From positions 3,906,001-3,970,000 of the forward strand of contig NZ_AP017313.1 of assembly GCF_002355435.1 (NCBI RefSeq): a stretch of DNA of 64,000 bases. Direction: 5' to 3'. The position numbers and the translations under genes were made by a program. The stretch comes from Mucilaginibacter gotjawali. Lineage in GTDB: Bacteria > Bacteroidota > Bacteroidia > Sphingobacteriales > Sphingobacteriaceae. Each line of letters opens with the position of its first letter. Positions within the stretch are counted from its first letter, which is position 1. This document shows, one piece after another, positions 28,057-37,644 of the stretch. The notes beneath the pieces were generated by a model. The model was not told the origin of the DNA. It did not search any database and worked only from the letters and a program-made list of their open reading frames with translations.

Positions 28057-28845
28057 TTATTTGAATCTGATTAAAATTAGCGTTAGCACTGTGATGACAG
28101 AAAGCACGAGCTGGATGTTTTGTCGTTTAGTGGATGCCTCTACATCCGATTTTATTTTATTGGGCTCTACGTAGATCAGATCATTGTTTTTTAAATAAAA
28201 ATAGCGCGATTTATAAATGTTTGTCGACAGCAAATTCAAACGAACAAATACTTTTTCACCCAAACTGTCTCTAACCAACAAAATATTATCGCGTTTACCA
28301 TTAATAGTAAGGTCGCCGGCCAAACCGATCGCGTCCATCACAGAAAACCGCTCGTTCGGTATTACATAACTTGAAGGATGAGTCACCTCACCCAGAACGG
28401 TTACTTTATAATTTGCAAACCTGACCTGAACCGACGGCATTTTTAAAAAATACTTGGCCTTTTCGGCAATTAAGTTACTTGCCTCGGTTGTTGTAAGGCC
28501 TGAAAGCTTAATCTTGCCGATCATGGGAATTTGAACCATACCTTCGCTATTCACCAAATAGCCGCTAATAATTTGTTGAGTACCCTGGTTTGCTGCGCCA
28601 AATGAACTTGCAGCTGCCTGGTTAACCGGAAGACTTGCAAGTGGATCTACCGTTTGGATGGTTATTGACAAAATATCATCTGGCTCAATCAAAGGAGCTT
28701 TAAAATTGGGGAGTACGACATGCTTTGATGCGCCACTATCAGGAAAATCCTCAAAATATTTGGTCCGCACGTGAGGGGAACAAGAACTGAAAATAATTGC
28801 ACCTGCAAAAAAAGCCAGAAGGTGTATGTAAAAGTTATTTTTCAT
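28057..28845 (-). CDS. Wza-type polysaccharide export lipoprotein 1
   Basis: 262 aa. A lipoprotein signal (LAFFAGAIIFSSCSPHV, lipobox Cys near residue 23) suggests outer-membrane anchoring. The polysaccharide export domain follows (EPDDILSITIQTVDPLA; GYLVNSEGMVQIPMIGKIKL) and then one SLBB-like domain (YKVTVLGEVTHPSSYVIP, LLVRDSLGEKVFVRLNL). A C-terminal hydrophobic segment (LVLSVITVLTLILIRFK) may span the membrane, as in Wza. It starts its operon: wzc1 begins 6 nt downstream. The paralogue is at 50028. Confidence 0.9.
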   Translation of the reverse strand: MKNNFYIHLLAFFAGAIIFSSCSPHVRTKYFEDFPDSGASKHVVLPNFKAPLIEPDDILSITIQTVDPLASLPVNQAAASSFGAANQGTQQIISGYLVNSEGMVQIPMIGKIKLSGLTTTEASNLIAEKAKYFLKMPSVQVRFANYKVTVLGEVTHPSSYVIPNERFSVMDAIGLAGDLTINGKRDNILLVRDSLGEKVFVRLNLLSTNIYKSRYFYLKNNDLIYVEPNKIKSDVEASTKRQNIQLVLSVITVLTLILIRFK

Positions 28846-29385
28846 ATAAACTTATAAGCTGGGAATATTATGACCCGTTTTCCAGAGCCAGGTATAAACC
28901 ATTAATAAACCGACCGAATTCAAGGAAATAAATAATGATATTCTCAATATTTGATAAAACACCCAAATAAGAGGACATCACTTTTTAATTAAAACCTAAT
29001 ACCCTAATTATTTTGTGCAATGTGTATTAATTGGTCAGTCTTTTAAACCGATAAACATGCACTCTGTTTTAAATAACGTACCGCGCCAGTAACATTTCTA
29101 TTTTATAACGCACGGAATGAAACAATTCAAAGATATAAAAAAAGCATAAAAAGGTAATTTTTTTGAAATATTTTTAATAAAACATGCAATAAACCATAAA
29201 AAAAACAATCAAAATGATAATTTATTAATAATAATATAAGACATCAAAAAACAGGAGGTGCTTCGTAAAACGCATCTCATCAATACCCAACTCTTATTGC
29301 CAACACAATTAAATAACTGAAAAATTGCATATTTCGATGAAAGACAGCGGGAAATTTCCAGCAGTTTATTTCTAATGGCACTCAA
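28846..29385. other. intergenic, AT-rich, likely promoter region of the wza1 operon
   Basis: About 540 bp between gmd1 and wza1, both minus strand. CAAAGATA at 29128-29135 reads TATCTTTG on the minus strand, a fit to TAnnTTTG, but no -33 box stands at the expected distance and the leader would be near 280 nt. No gene or RNA family was recognised. Confidence 0.4.
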
Positions 29386-30501
29386 TTATTCGTACTGGTT
29401 TTTTATCCCATAACCCGCTTCTTTTAAAAAGCTATCTCTCAGAAAAAGTTCCAGGTCTGCGGCCACCATCTCTTTAACAAGGCCCTGTAAATCGTATTTA
29501 GGTTGCCAGCCAAGTTTTGACATTGATTTTGCAGGATCGCCTATTAATAAATCAACCTCCGTCGGCCTGAAGTATTGAGGGTCAACTGCGACTATTTCCT
29601 TGCCTATTTCTAACTGAAAATCGGGGTTACTGCAATACGCTACATATCCTTTTTCATCGGCCTGGTCACCCTTAAAAACCACTTCTATCCCAAGCTCGGC
29701 AAATGCTAACCGGACAAACTCTCTCACACGGGTAGTTACGCCGGTTGCAATAACAAAGTCTTCGGGGGTTTCCTGCTGCAAAATCAAATACATCGCTTCA
29801 ACATAATCTTTGGCATGGCCCCAGTCACGTTGGGCATCAAGGTTACCCAAATAAATTTTATCCTGTAACCCCAATGCTATTTTGGCTACGCCCCTTGTTA
29901 TTTTACGCGTTACAAATGTTTCGCCGCGTAAGGGGCTTTCATGGTTAAATAAAATGCCATTACAAGCGAACATACCATATGCTTCACGATAATTTACAGT
30001 AATCCAGTAGGCATATAACTTCGCAACCGCATATGGGCTACGGGGATAAAAGGGAGTGGTTTCGGATTGCGGGACAGCTTGCACCAAGCCATAAAGTTCA
30101 GAAGTGGAAGCCTGGTAGATCCGTGTTTTTTTTTGAAGGCCCAGTATGCGGATAGCTTCGAGCAAACGCAGGGTGCCTATACCGTCGGCGTTGGCAGTAT
30201 ACTCTGGTGTATCAAAACTAACTTTTACATGCGACATCGCTCCGAGGTTATAAATTTCATCGGGCTGAACCTGCTGAACAATCCGTATCAGGTTTGTTGA
30301 ATCGCTCAGATCGCCGAAATGCAGGATCATATTGGTTTCGCCCTCATGGGAATCCTGATATAAATGATCAATACGTTCGGTATTAAACAATGAAGAGCGT
30401 CGTTTTATACCGTGCACTTCGTACCCCTTCGATAACAATAATTCTGTAAGATACGCTCCGTCCTGGCCGGTGACTCCGGTAATTAAAGCTTTTTTTTTCA
30501 T
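29386..30501 (-). CDS. gmd: GDP-mannose 4,6-dehydratase, copy 1
   Basis: 371 aa SDR enzyme converting GDP-D-mannose to GDP-4-keto-6-deoxymannose, the branch point to GDP-L-fucose, GDP-rhamnose and related sugars. The cofactor motif GVTGQDGAYLTELLL (residues 8-22), ASTSELYG and the catalytic Tyr-x3-Lys in YPRSPYAVAK are all present. Full family length. The gene stands between two AT-rich gaps. The close paralogue at 36503 is colinear over its whole length. Confidence 0.94.
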   Translation of the reverse strand: MKKKALITGVTGQDGAYLTELLLSKGYEVHGIKRRSSLFNTERIDHLYQDSHEGETNMILHFGDLSDSTNLIRIVQQVQPDEIYNLGAMSHVKVSFDTPEYTANADGIGTLRLLEAIRILGLQKKTRIYQASTSELYGLVQAVPQSETTPFYPRSPYAVAKLYAYWITVNYREAYGMFACNGILFNHESPLRGETFVTRKITRGVAKIALGLQDKIYLGNLDAQRDWGHAKDYVEAMYLILQQETPEDFVIATGVTTRVREFVRLAFAELGIEVVFKGDQADEKGYVAYCSNPDFQLEIGKEIVAVDPQYFRPTEVDLLIGDPAKSMSKLGWQPKYDLQGLVKEMVAADLELFLRDSFLKEAGYGIKNQYE

Positions 30502-30902
30502 AGATAGAAAATTTCCGTATTAAACATTCATTAATAAAACATTAATTTCAATGTTATATTTTTAAATAATACGCTGTAAAGCTTCTAAATTAGCAAAAAA
30601 AATAAAGAAACCAATAAAAAATTAAAAATTGAAATAGTTACATGCACCCGCACTAAAATCTTTATTCCTTTATTTATTTATAAATCAAATATTAACCGGC
30701 CGTGAAGCGGCCCTTTAATACCTTTATAAAACCTGGCGGGAGACATGTAAAAAAGAAAAATCAGGAATTTCCATTGTTCAACAGGATACGGTAGATTAAT
30801 TCCAAAGTCCTTTACAAAATTTTAAATAAATAAAAATTTTACCCCCGGGGCTTTACAGGGTCGGACGCATAAAAAAGAAAAGTGGTGGTTTTATTTGATC
30901 AT
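30502..30902. other. intergenic between rfbC and gmd1
   Basis: About 400 bp, AT-rich. It contains a short GC hairpin GGCCG/CGGCC at 30698-30712 with loop TGAAG, a weak candidate terminator after rfbC (no tight U-run), and a CCCCGGGG palindrome near 30844. No coding potential seen. Confidence 0.4.
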
Positions 30903-31457
30903 TTAAAATCCGAAGTCGGGTGCATCTTTTAAAAATGGCAGCTCCTTATCTTTATCAGAAACCAATAATTCGTTAAATGGCATGCCCCAATTAATATCCA
31001 GATCCGGGTCGGCATAATGAACCCCCCCTTCTGAGGCTTTATGATAATAATTATCGCACTTATACTGAAAAACGGCTTCATCGCTCAGCACAATAAAGCC
31101 ATGCCCGAAGCCACGTGGTATAAATAACTGCCTGTTATTCTGTTCTGATAATTCTATTGAAAACGTTTGTCCGAATGTTGCCGATTTTTTTCGAAGATCA
31201 ATAGCGATATCCAATACAGCTCCCCTGGTCACCCGCACCAGCTTGGATTGGGCGTATTCACCTTTCTGAAAATGAAGCCCTCTTAAAACGCCCCGGGTTG
31301 AAAAAGACTGGTTGTCCTGTACAAAAACAATTTCAGCACCAACCCCCTCGTTAAATGTTTTTGCATTATACGATTCAAAAAAATAGCCCCGGCCATCGTT
31401 AAATATACGTGGTTCAATAATAAAGCACCCTTCAAGCGCAATTGGTATAAATGTCAT
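30903..31457 (-). CDS. rfbC: dTDP-4-dehydrorhamnose 3,5-epimerase
   Basis: 184 aa cupin-fold epimerase, third step to dTDP-L-rhamnose. Family signatures: RIFNDGRGYFFESYN, the catalytic His in RGLHFQKGEYAQSKLVRV, the Asp in GAVLDIAIDLR, and FIPRGFGHGFIVL. Typical length. It starts 17 nt after rfbB, so rfbB and rfbC form one unit. Confidence 0.95.
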   Translation of the reverse strand: MTFIPIALEGCFIIEPRIFNDGRGYFFESYNAKTFNEGVGAEIVFVQDNQSFSTRGVLRGLHFQKGEYAQSKLVRVTRGAVLDIAIDLRKKSATFGQTFSIELSEQNNRQLFIPRGFGHGFIVLSDEAVFQYKCDNYYHKASEGGVHYADPDLDINWGMPFNELLVSDKDKELPFLKDAPDFGF

Positions 31458-31474
31458 TTCAGAGGTGTAACTGG

Positions 31475-32527
31475 TTATCTGTTTTCGTACTGATGGTCAT
31501 AATAGCTGGCATAAGCGCCGCTGGTTACATTGTTTAGCCAGGTTTTATTATTCAAAAACCAGTCAATGGTTGCTGAAAGGCCTTCTTCAAATGTTACCGA
31601 AGGCTTCCATCCCAACTCTTTGTTTATTTTGCCGGCATCAATGGCATATCTTCTGTCGTGCCCGGGCCTGTCTTTAACATAAGTGATCAGTTGCTGGCTG
31701 GTGCCTGGCTCCCGGCCCAGTTTTTCATCCATTTGTTTACACAACAGCATCACCAGGTCAATGTTTTTCCACTCGTTAAAACCGCCGATATTATAAGTAT
31801 CGCCAATTTTACCTTCATGAAACAACAAGTCGATTGCAATAGCGTGATCTTTTACATAAAGCCAATCGCGTGTATATTTTCCGTCGCCATAAACTGGCAG
31901 CGGCTTATTATTGATGATGTTGTTGATACTAAGCGGAATTAATTTTTCAGGGAAGTGATTTGGTCCGTAATTGTTAGAACAATTGGAGATGATGGTTTTT
32001 ATACCATAAGTATCATAATAAGCACGCACAAAATGATCTGATGCGGCCTTGCTGGCACTGTATGGCGAATGCGGATCGTACCTGGTTTCTTCGGTAAACA
32101 AGCCTTCATCGCCCAATGCGCCATAAACTTCGTCCGTTGAAATGTGGTAAAATAAATGACCAGTGTAATCAGCCTTCCATTTTTCCTTCGCCACTTCAAG
32201 CAAATTTACCGTCCCGATAACGTTGGTATAAACAAAATCCATTGGGCTCAGTATCGATCGGTCGACATGCGATTCTGCCGCCAGGTGAACAATATCTGTT
32301 ACGCCATACTTATCAAAAATAGCGCTGATCGTCGTCTTATCCTTAATGTCCGCTTTTTCAAAAACGTAGTTTGGCTTGTCTTCGATATCTACAAGGTTCT
32401 CCAGGTTGCCCGCATAGGTAAGCGCATCTACATTAATTATTAAATATTGGGGGTACCGGTTTACAAAACGCCGTACAACATGCGACCCAATAAATCCGGC
32501 ACCACCGGTAATAATTATTTTTTTCAT
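31475..32527 (-). CDS. rfbB: dTDP-glucose 4,6-dehydratase
   Basis: 350 aa extended SDR, second step to dTDP-L-rhamnose. NAD-binding motif GGAGFIGSHVVRRF at residues 7-20, catalytic ISTDEVYGALGDEG with the Asp-Glu pair, and Tyr-x3-Lys in SPYSASKAASDHFVRAY. It lies 40 nt after fcl and immediately before rfbC. Confidence 0.95.
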   Translation of the reverse strand: MKKIIITGGAGFIGSHVVRRFVNRYPQYLIINVDALTYAGNLENLVDIEDKPNYVFEKADIKDKTTISAIFDKYGVTDIVHLAAESHVDRSILSPMDFVYTNVIGTVNLLEVAKEKWKADYTGHLFYHISTDEVYGALGDEGLFTEETRYDPHSPYSASKAASDHFVRAYYDTYGIKTIISNCSNNYGPNHFPEKLIPLSINNIINNKPLPVYGDGKYTRDWLYVKDHAIAIDLLFHEGKIGDTYNIGGFNEWKNIDLVMLLCKQMDEKLGREPGTSQQLITYVKDRPGHDRRYAIDAGKINKELGWKPSVTFEEGLSATIDWFLNNKTWLNNVTSGAYASYYDHQYENR

Positions 32528-32567
32528 TTACTTTTTTTATACTTATACGTAGCCAGGCGTTGGTTGT

Positions 32568-33509
32568 TTAGCTTATTGCAATATTTTCTTTTGACAAAAA
32601 GTCCCGGTATGCTAAAGTTATTCCCTCTTCAAGTTCAATTTTATGTTGCCAGCCTTTATGATGTAATTTACTCACATCCATTAGTTTACGTGGTGTTCCG
32701 TCAGGCTTTGAAGCGTCGAAATTTATTTCGCCCTCATAACCAACGATCCTTTTTATCAACAAGGCAAGGTCTTTTATAGTAACATCTTGTCCTGTACCAA
32801 TATTCACCAGACCAGGCTCATCATAATTTTGCATTAAATAGTAGCATGCGTCGGCCAGGTCATCAGCAAATAAAAATTCTCTTTTGGGCGATCCTGTTCC
32901 CCAAATAGTAACGGCGGAAGCATTTTGTTCCTTAGCCTCATGAAAACGCCTTATTAAAGCGGGCAGCACATGCGAATTTTGGGGATGATAATTATCGTTA
33001 TACCCATATAAATTTGTGGGCATTACCGAAATAAAGTTACAACCGTACTGGTCGCGATAAGCATCGCACATTTTTATGCCGGCAATTTTTGCAATAGCAT
33101 AAGGTTCGTTGGTGTGCTCAAGGGGGCCTGTGAGTAAATATTCCTCCTTCAGCGGCTGAGGCGCCATCTTCGGATAAATACAGCTGGATCCTAAAAACAT
33201 CAGCTTTTTAACATTATGCAGGTATGAATTATGGATAACGTTGTTTTGGATCTGTAAATTATCATATAAAAATTCGGCCCGGTAAATGTTATTCGCCATT
33301 ATGCCACCTACCTTGGCAGCAGCTAAAAAAACATAATCAGGTTTTTCAAGTTCAAAAAATTCAGCTACCTGCCGCTGGTCACGTAAATCAAGGTTTGCCG
33401 AATTCCTGGTAATAAAGTTGGTAAAACCTTCATTTTCAAGTTTTCGATGAATAGCCGATCCAACCATTCCCCGGTGTCCTGCTATGTAAATCCTTGCTGA
33501 TCTATCCAT
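32568..33509 (-). CDS. fcl: GDP-L-fucose synthase
   Basis: 313 aa epimerase-reductase that makes GDP-L-fucose from the Gmd product. Motifs: GHRGMVGSAIHRKL (residues 10-23), GSSCIYPKMAPQPLKEEYLL, and Tyr-x3-Lys in EPYAIAKIAGIKMCDAYR. With the two gmd genes it gives the locus a full GDP-fucose pathway from GDP-mannose. It is the first gene of the fcl-rfbB-rfbC unit, with a 380-bp upstream region shared with the divergent antiporter gene. Confidence 0.94.
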   Translation of the reverse strand: MDRSARIYIAGHRGMVGSAIHRKLENEGFTNFITRNSANLDLRDQRQVAEFFELEKPDYVFLAAAKVGGIMANNIYRAEFLYDNLQIQNNVIHNSYLHNVKKLMFLGSSCIYPKMAPQPLKEEYLLTGPLEHTNEPYAIAKIAGIKMCDAYRDQYGCNFISVMPTNLYGYNDNYHPQNSHVLPALIRRFHEAKEQNASAVTIWGTGSPKREFLFADDLADACYYLMQNYDEPGLVNIGTGQDVTIKDLALLIKRIVGYEGEINFDASKPDGTPRKLMDVSKLHHKGWQHKIELEEGITLAYRDFLSKENIAIS

Positions 33510-33893
33510 ATGGTTCTTTTTTTTATAAACAAATATAGGTTTTTAAAATCCCGCTTATTAAGAATATCTTCAATTTTACTAATAGTTAAACAAGTGCTCG
33601 CCCTTTTGCATTCCGATGGAAAAAATAACGGGCTATTAATTATTAAATTATCGCGGTAACTCCATTTTGTAGCAAATTTTATAAATTAAACAATAAAAAA
33701 TTGCCAAAATGTTTGCAATGGCGGTAAAATTATGAAAAATATTCAATCAAAGTCAACGCTTTTCACATTTGCTTTGTTATTAATCTTTCGGCAAAATCCG
33801 GCTTATTAAAAGCTGAACCTGAACAACATAACAATAAATTGATTAAAAAGTTTATATTTGCTATTATTCCTATGTATTCAGTTCTAAAATAAT
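33510..33893. promoter_or_regulatory. divergent intergenic region between fcl and antiporter gene
   Basis: About 380 bp, AT-rich. TATATTTG at 33853-33860 fits the Bacteroidota -7 consensus on the plus strand and lies 33 nt before the antiporter ATG. No good -33 TTG at 17-23 nt was seen; a TTG 11 nt upstream is too close. No gene seen. Confidence 0.4.
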
Positions 33894-35189
33894 ATGGTAT
33901 CAAAACTCAGTTCTGCCGAAGTACTTCATTTTCTTATAATTTTTACTATTGTTTTGGTTTTTGCACGTTTACTTGGTGAATTATGCAGAAAATACAAACA
34001 GCCGGCTATTATAGGCGAAATCCTTGCAGGCGTAATTTTGGGGCCTACCATCCTGCAGCATTATTTTCCGGAGCTGTTTAAAAATATTTTCCTGGCGGTA
34101 CCCAGGGCTTACGGCGCTTTTGACGGGCTTGCTAACATCGGCATCATATTGCTCATGTTTGTTGCAGGCTTTGAAGTTGATCTGAAGCAGATTCGCAGGG
34201 ATGGCAAACACGCCCTATCCATCAGCCTCACCGGAATTATTTTCCCTTTTATCGTGGGTTTTATTGCTGCGTGGTTTTTTTACCAGCGTATTTTCTCTAC
34301 CGGCGCCAATAACCAGTTTATTTCGGCGATGTTTTTTGGCACCGCACTATCTATTACCGCGCTTTCAGTTATCACTAAAATATTAATGGACCTTGATATT
34401 TTAAGGACCAAAATTGGCAACCTGGTGCTTACCTCAGCGATGATCGATGATTTTTTGGGCTGGATCCTATTCTCTATCATTATGCAGTTGATGAATTCCG
34501 GCAAAAAAGAAGGCTCATACATGTCGGTTATAGTTGTTTTGCTATTTGCAGTATTTATGATCACCGTTGTGCGCTGGCTAATCAACAAACTGCTTTCCGT
34601 TGCCCATAAAAACCTAAAGATAGGGCGTGTGATTACACTTGCTATCTGCCTATGCCTGGTGAGCGCTATCATAACTGAATATTTGGGCGTACGTGCGGTT
34701 TTCGGAGCATTTTTAATGGGTGTAGCTATCGGCGATTCAGAGTATTTTACCGAGCGCCACAAACTTATTTTACATCAGTTCACAGTAAATATTATCGCGC
34801 CGCTTTTCTTTGCATCCATCGGGCTCAGGTTGAATTTTGTAGCCAACTTTGACCTTGAAGTAGTGGTGATCATCCTGGCCATAGCTTGCATTGCTAAATT
34901 GATTGGCGCCGGCATCGGCAGCCGGATAAGCGGATTAAACCGGAACGAGTCTATCGCCGTAGCGTTTGGTATGAATGCCCGCGGTTCGCAGGAGATTGTG
35001 TTGGGTTTATTGGCCCTGCAGGCAAAGATAATTGATGAAAAGGTTTTTGAAGGATTGGTTGTGATGACTGTAGCAACTGTTATCGTTTCGGGACCCGTGA
35101 TGAAATATTACTTTTTAAAGGAAGAAAGAATTAGTTTACCCGGCGAAAAAACCGATGATTTAGCACCATCTATTGTAATAGAGGAATAG
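33894..35189 (+). CDS. CPA2-family cation:proton antiporter
   Basis: 431 aa with about 12 hydrophobic helices. Features of the KefB/NhaS3 type: KYKQPAIIGEILAGVILGP in helix 1-2, LMFVAGFEVDL, ALSITALSVITKIL, the Asp pair in TSAMIDDFLGWI, and GMNARGSQEIVLGL. It exchanges Na+ or K+ for protons across the inner membrane. No regulatory TrkA-N domain is present. It is monocistronic on the plus strand, cutting the minus-strand polysaccharide locus in two. A role in ion balance during production of an anionic polymer is only a guess. Confidence 0.9.
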   Translation: MVSKLSSAEVLHFLIIFTIVLVFARLLGELCRKYKQPAIIGEILAGVILGPTILQHYFPELFKNIFLAVPRAYGAFDGLANIGIILLMFVAGFEVDLKQIRRDGKHALSISLTGIIFPFIVGFIAAWFFYQRIFSTGANNQFISAMFFGTALSITALSVITKILMDLDILRTKIGNLVLTSAMIDDFLGWILFSIIMQLMNSGKKEGSYMSVIVVLLFAVFMITVVRWLINKLLSVAHKNLKIGRVITLAICLCLVSAIITEYLGVRAVFGAFLMGVAIGDSEYFTERHKLILHQFTVNIIAPLFFASIGLRLNFVANFDLEVVVIILAIACIAKLIGAGIGSRISGLNRNESIAVAFGMNARGSQEIVLGLLALQAKIIDEKVFEGLVVMTVATVIVSGPVMKYYFLKEERISLPGEKTDDLAPSIVIEE

Positions 35190-35226
35190 TTGCTATTGCC
35201 AACCAAAAGCACTATTAACAGCAAAC

Positions 35227-35258
35227 TGGTATAATACACTTTTAAGCGTATTATACCA
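35227..35258. terminator. bidirectional hairpin terminator
   Basis: A perfect 11-bp inverted repeat TGGTATAATAC / GTATTATACCA with a 10-nt loop lies between the convergent antiporter and WcaI-like genes. Its right arm includes the stop codon (35251-35253) of the minus-strand gene. No long U-run follows, so the terminator role is inferred from position and symmetry. Confidence 0.6.
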
Positions 35259-36510
35259 TACCTACGTCATTAAGAAAAGTATTCATTACATTATCAATGT
35301 TCAGGTATTTTAATGCATAGGCGCGGGCGTTCTGCCGCATTTCATCCAGATTTTTATTTAAACAATTTTTTATTGCTGATGCCAATTCATCATTATCATC
35401 GGACGAAATGACAATACCAACATTATGATCGCTGATAACCTGGTACAATGAAGTGCCGGTTGCTGCAGTAGCAATACAAGTACCACCAACTGCAAGTATG
35501 GTTGTTAATTTAGAAGGCATAACCAGGTCACCTGCGTTGCCTTTTTGAATGATAAGGTGAATATCTGCCATATTCAAAAAGGCGTTAAAATTTTCCTTAT
35601 CCTGGATGGGGAAGAAAAAAACATTGGTAAGCCCTGCTTCTTCCGCCAGCCTTATCAGCTCTGCCTTATAGGGCCCGGTACCCGCGATAACAAACTTTAT
35701 TTGTTCGATACCGCGCAAATTTTTGGCAGCCTGTATTATACTTTCAAGGCCCTGTTTTTCGCCAATACTGCCTGAGTAAAGGCAAATAAAGTCATTTTCC
35801 TTAAAATCCCATTTTTGCTTAACTTCTGCCCTGTTTGCTAACGGGTAAAAAAAAGAAGTATCCGCCCAATTCGGAAAAAACAACACCTCTCTGTCAACTT
35901 TCCCCTTCACCTTTTTCACCATTCCGGCGGATATAGTGCTTACATAATTGGATTTGCGCAAAATATACCCTTCAACCTTATATAAAAATCTGAAAAGCTT
36001 AGCGCCAACTACTATATTTAGCTGGCGGGCAGCCTCAATTTGCAGGTCCTGTATATGGTAATTTACTTTCCCTCCCCTAAACCGCCGGTATAAAAAAGCC
36101 ATCAACGCCAAATGAAACGGAGGGGCGATGGTAATCAGCAAGTCATGCTTTTTTTTAAACAGTATATGGTTCAAAACCGGCCATAGTTTTGAAGGCCACA
36201 ATAACATATCCTGGATCATCCGTTTTTTTCCGGTAGGGAAGTTGGGTATGTATATAGGGCACCTGTGAATTGTCATAGTTGCGCCAGTTTCCGGGTAGGT
36301 TATAATTTCCTTTTTATACCACCAATTCGTATAGGGAGCCTGCACCTTCCAGAATGGATAATATGGAAAAGTGGTAATTATGGTTGTATCATAACCGTTA
36401 TTACAGAACCAATTCATCATTTCGCCATTATATTTTCCGATACCTGTCGGTTCGGGCGAAAAATTATGGCTGAGCAGTAAAATGCTTTTCCGGCGCGCTG
36501 GCTTATTCAA
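35251..36510 (-). CDS. WcaI-family glycosyltransferase
   Basis: 419 aa GT-B protein of the colanic acid WcaI group. N-terminus KSILLLSHNFSPEPTGIGKYNGEM and TTFPYYPFWKV are family-typical. The donor half has LYSGSIGEKQGLESIIQAAKNL and NAGDLVMPSKLTTILAVGG in place of the E-x7-E motif, as in other WcaI proteins. E. coli WcaI is a proposed fucosyltransferase, which would fit the neighbouring gmd. The gene overlaps gmd2 by 8 bp, so the two are coupled. Confidence 0.87.
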   Translation of the reverse strand: MNKPARRKSILLLSHNFSPEPTGIGKYNGEMMNWFCNNGYDTTIITTFPYYPFWKVQAPYTNWWYKKEIITYPETGATMTIHRCPIYIPNFPTGKKRMIQDMLLWPSKLWPVLNHILFKKKHDLLITIAPPFHLALMAFLYRRFRGGKVNYHIQDLQIEAARQLNIVVGAKLFRFLYKVEGYILRKSNYVSTISAGMVKKVKGKVDREVLFFPNWADTSFFYPLANRAEVKQKWDFKENDFICLYSGSIGEKQGLESIIQAAKNLRGIEQIKFVIAGTGPYKAELIRLAEEAGLTNVFFFPIQDKENFNAFLNMADIHLIIQKGNAGDLVMPSKLTTILAVGGTCIATAATGTSLYQVISDHNVGIVISSDDNDELASAIKNCLNKNLDEMRQNARAYALKYLNIDNVMNTFLNDVGMV

Positions 36511-37618
36511 ACTGATTTTTAATATAGTATCCCGAATCTTTTAAAAGTCTTTCTCTCCTGAATAACTCCAGGTCGGCCGCCACCATTTCTTCAACCAGGG
36601 CGGCAAGGTCATACTTTGGCTTCCAGCCGAGTTTTGTGTTTGATTTTGTGGGGTCGCCAATAAGCAGTTCCACTTCGGTTGGTCTGAAGTAAGCCGGATC
36701 AACGGCGATAACTTCTTTACCAATTTCCAACTGGTAATCAGGAGACGCGCAGGAAACTATGTAGCCACGTTCTTCTGCACCGGAACCTTTAAATTCGATA
36801 GTGATGCCTACCTCTGCAAATGACAATCTTACAAATTCCCTTACTTTCGTTGTTATCCCTGTGGCGATTACAAAATCCTCGGCAACCTCCTGTTGTAATA
36901 TAAGGTACATGGCTTCAACATAGTCCCTGGCATGGCCCCAATCTCTTTCAGCATCAAGGTTTCCCAGATAAAGCTTATCCTGTAACCCCATTGCTATTTT
37001 TGCTGTTGCACGGGTTATTTTACGCGTTACAAAAGTTTCGCCCCTTAACGGACTCTCGTGATTAAACAAAATACCATTGCATGCATAAATGCCATAAGCC
37101 TCGCGGTAATTAACGGTTATCCAATAGGCATAAAGCTTTGCAACTGCATAAGGCGAACGCGGGTAAAATGGTGTGGTTTCTGATTGCGGTACGGCTTGTA
37201 CCAAACCGTATAATTCAGATGTCGACGCCTGGTAGATACGTGTTTTTTTGGTTAAACCTAATAAACGCACCGCTTCGAGTATGCGTAAAGTACCAATACC
37301 ATCGGCATTTGCTGTATATTCAGGCGTGTCAAAACTCACTTTTACGTGCGACATTGCACCCAAATTGTAGATCTCGTCAGGTTGTACCTGTTGTATGATC
37401 CGGATTAGATTGGTACTATCGCTAAGGTCGCCATAATGCAGAAACAAGTTTTTATTTGTATCGTGCGGATCCTGATATAAATGATCTATTCTGTCAGTAT
37501 TTAACAGAGAGCTTCTTCTTTTTATACCATGAACTTCATATCCCTTTGACAATAACAACTCTGTCAAATACGCACCGTCCTGCCCGGTTATCCCTGTTAT
37601 TAAAGCTATTTTTTTCAT
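36503..37618 (-). CDS. gmd: GDP-mannose 4,6-dehydratase, copy 2
   Basis: 371 aa, colinear and very similar to the copy at 29386. The same motifs are present: GITGQDGAYLTELLL, ASTSELYG, YPRSPYAVAK. Differences cluster around residues 45-62 and 280-300 and in the last 100 residues. It is coupled to the WcaI-like gene by an 8-bp overlap. Two gmd genes with one fcl may mean two dosage-controlled supplies of GDP-fucose, or diversion of one product to another 6-deoxyhexose. Confidence 0.93.
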   Translation of the reverse strand: MKKIALITGITGQDGAYLTELLLSKGYEVHGIKRRSSLLNTDRIDHLYQDPHDTNKNLFLHYGDLSDSTNLIRIIQQVQPDEIYNLGAMSHVKVSFDTPEYTANADGIGTLRILEAVRLLGLTKKTRIYQASTSELYGLVQAVPQSETTPFYPRSPYAVAKLYAYWITVNYREAYGIYACNGILFNHESPLRGETFVTRKITRATAKIAMGLQDKLYLGNLDAERDWGHARDYVEAMYLILQQEVAEDFVIATGITTKVREFVRLSFAEVGITIEFKGSGAEERGYIVSCASPDYQLEIGKEVIAVDPAYFRPTEVELLIGDPTKSNTKLGWKPKYDLAALVEEMVAADLELFRRERLLKDSGYYIKNQFE

Positions 37619-37644
37619 TTTTAAATTTTGGTAGTATAATTCCT

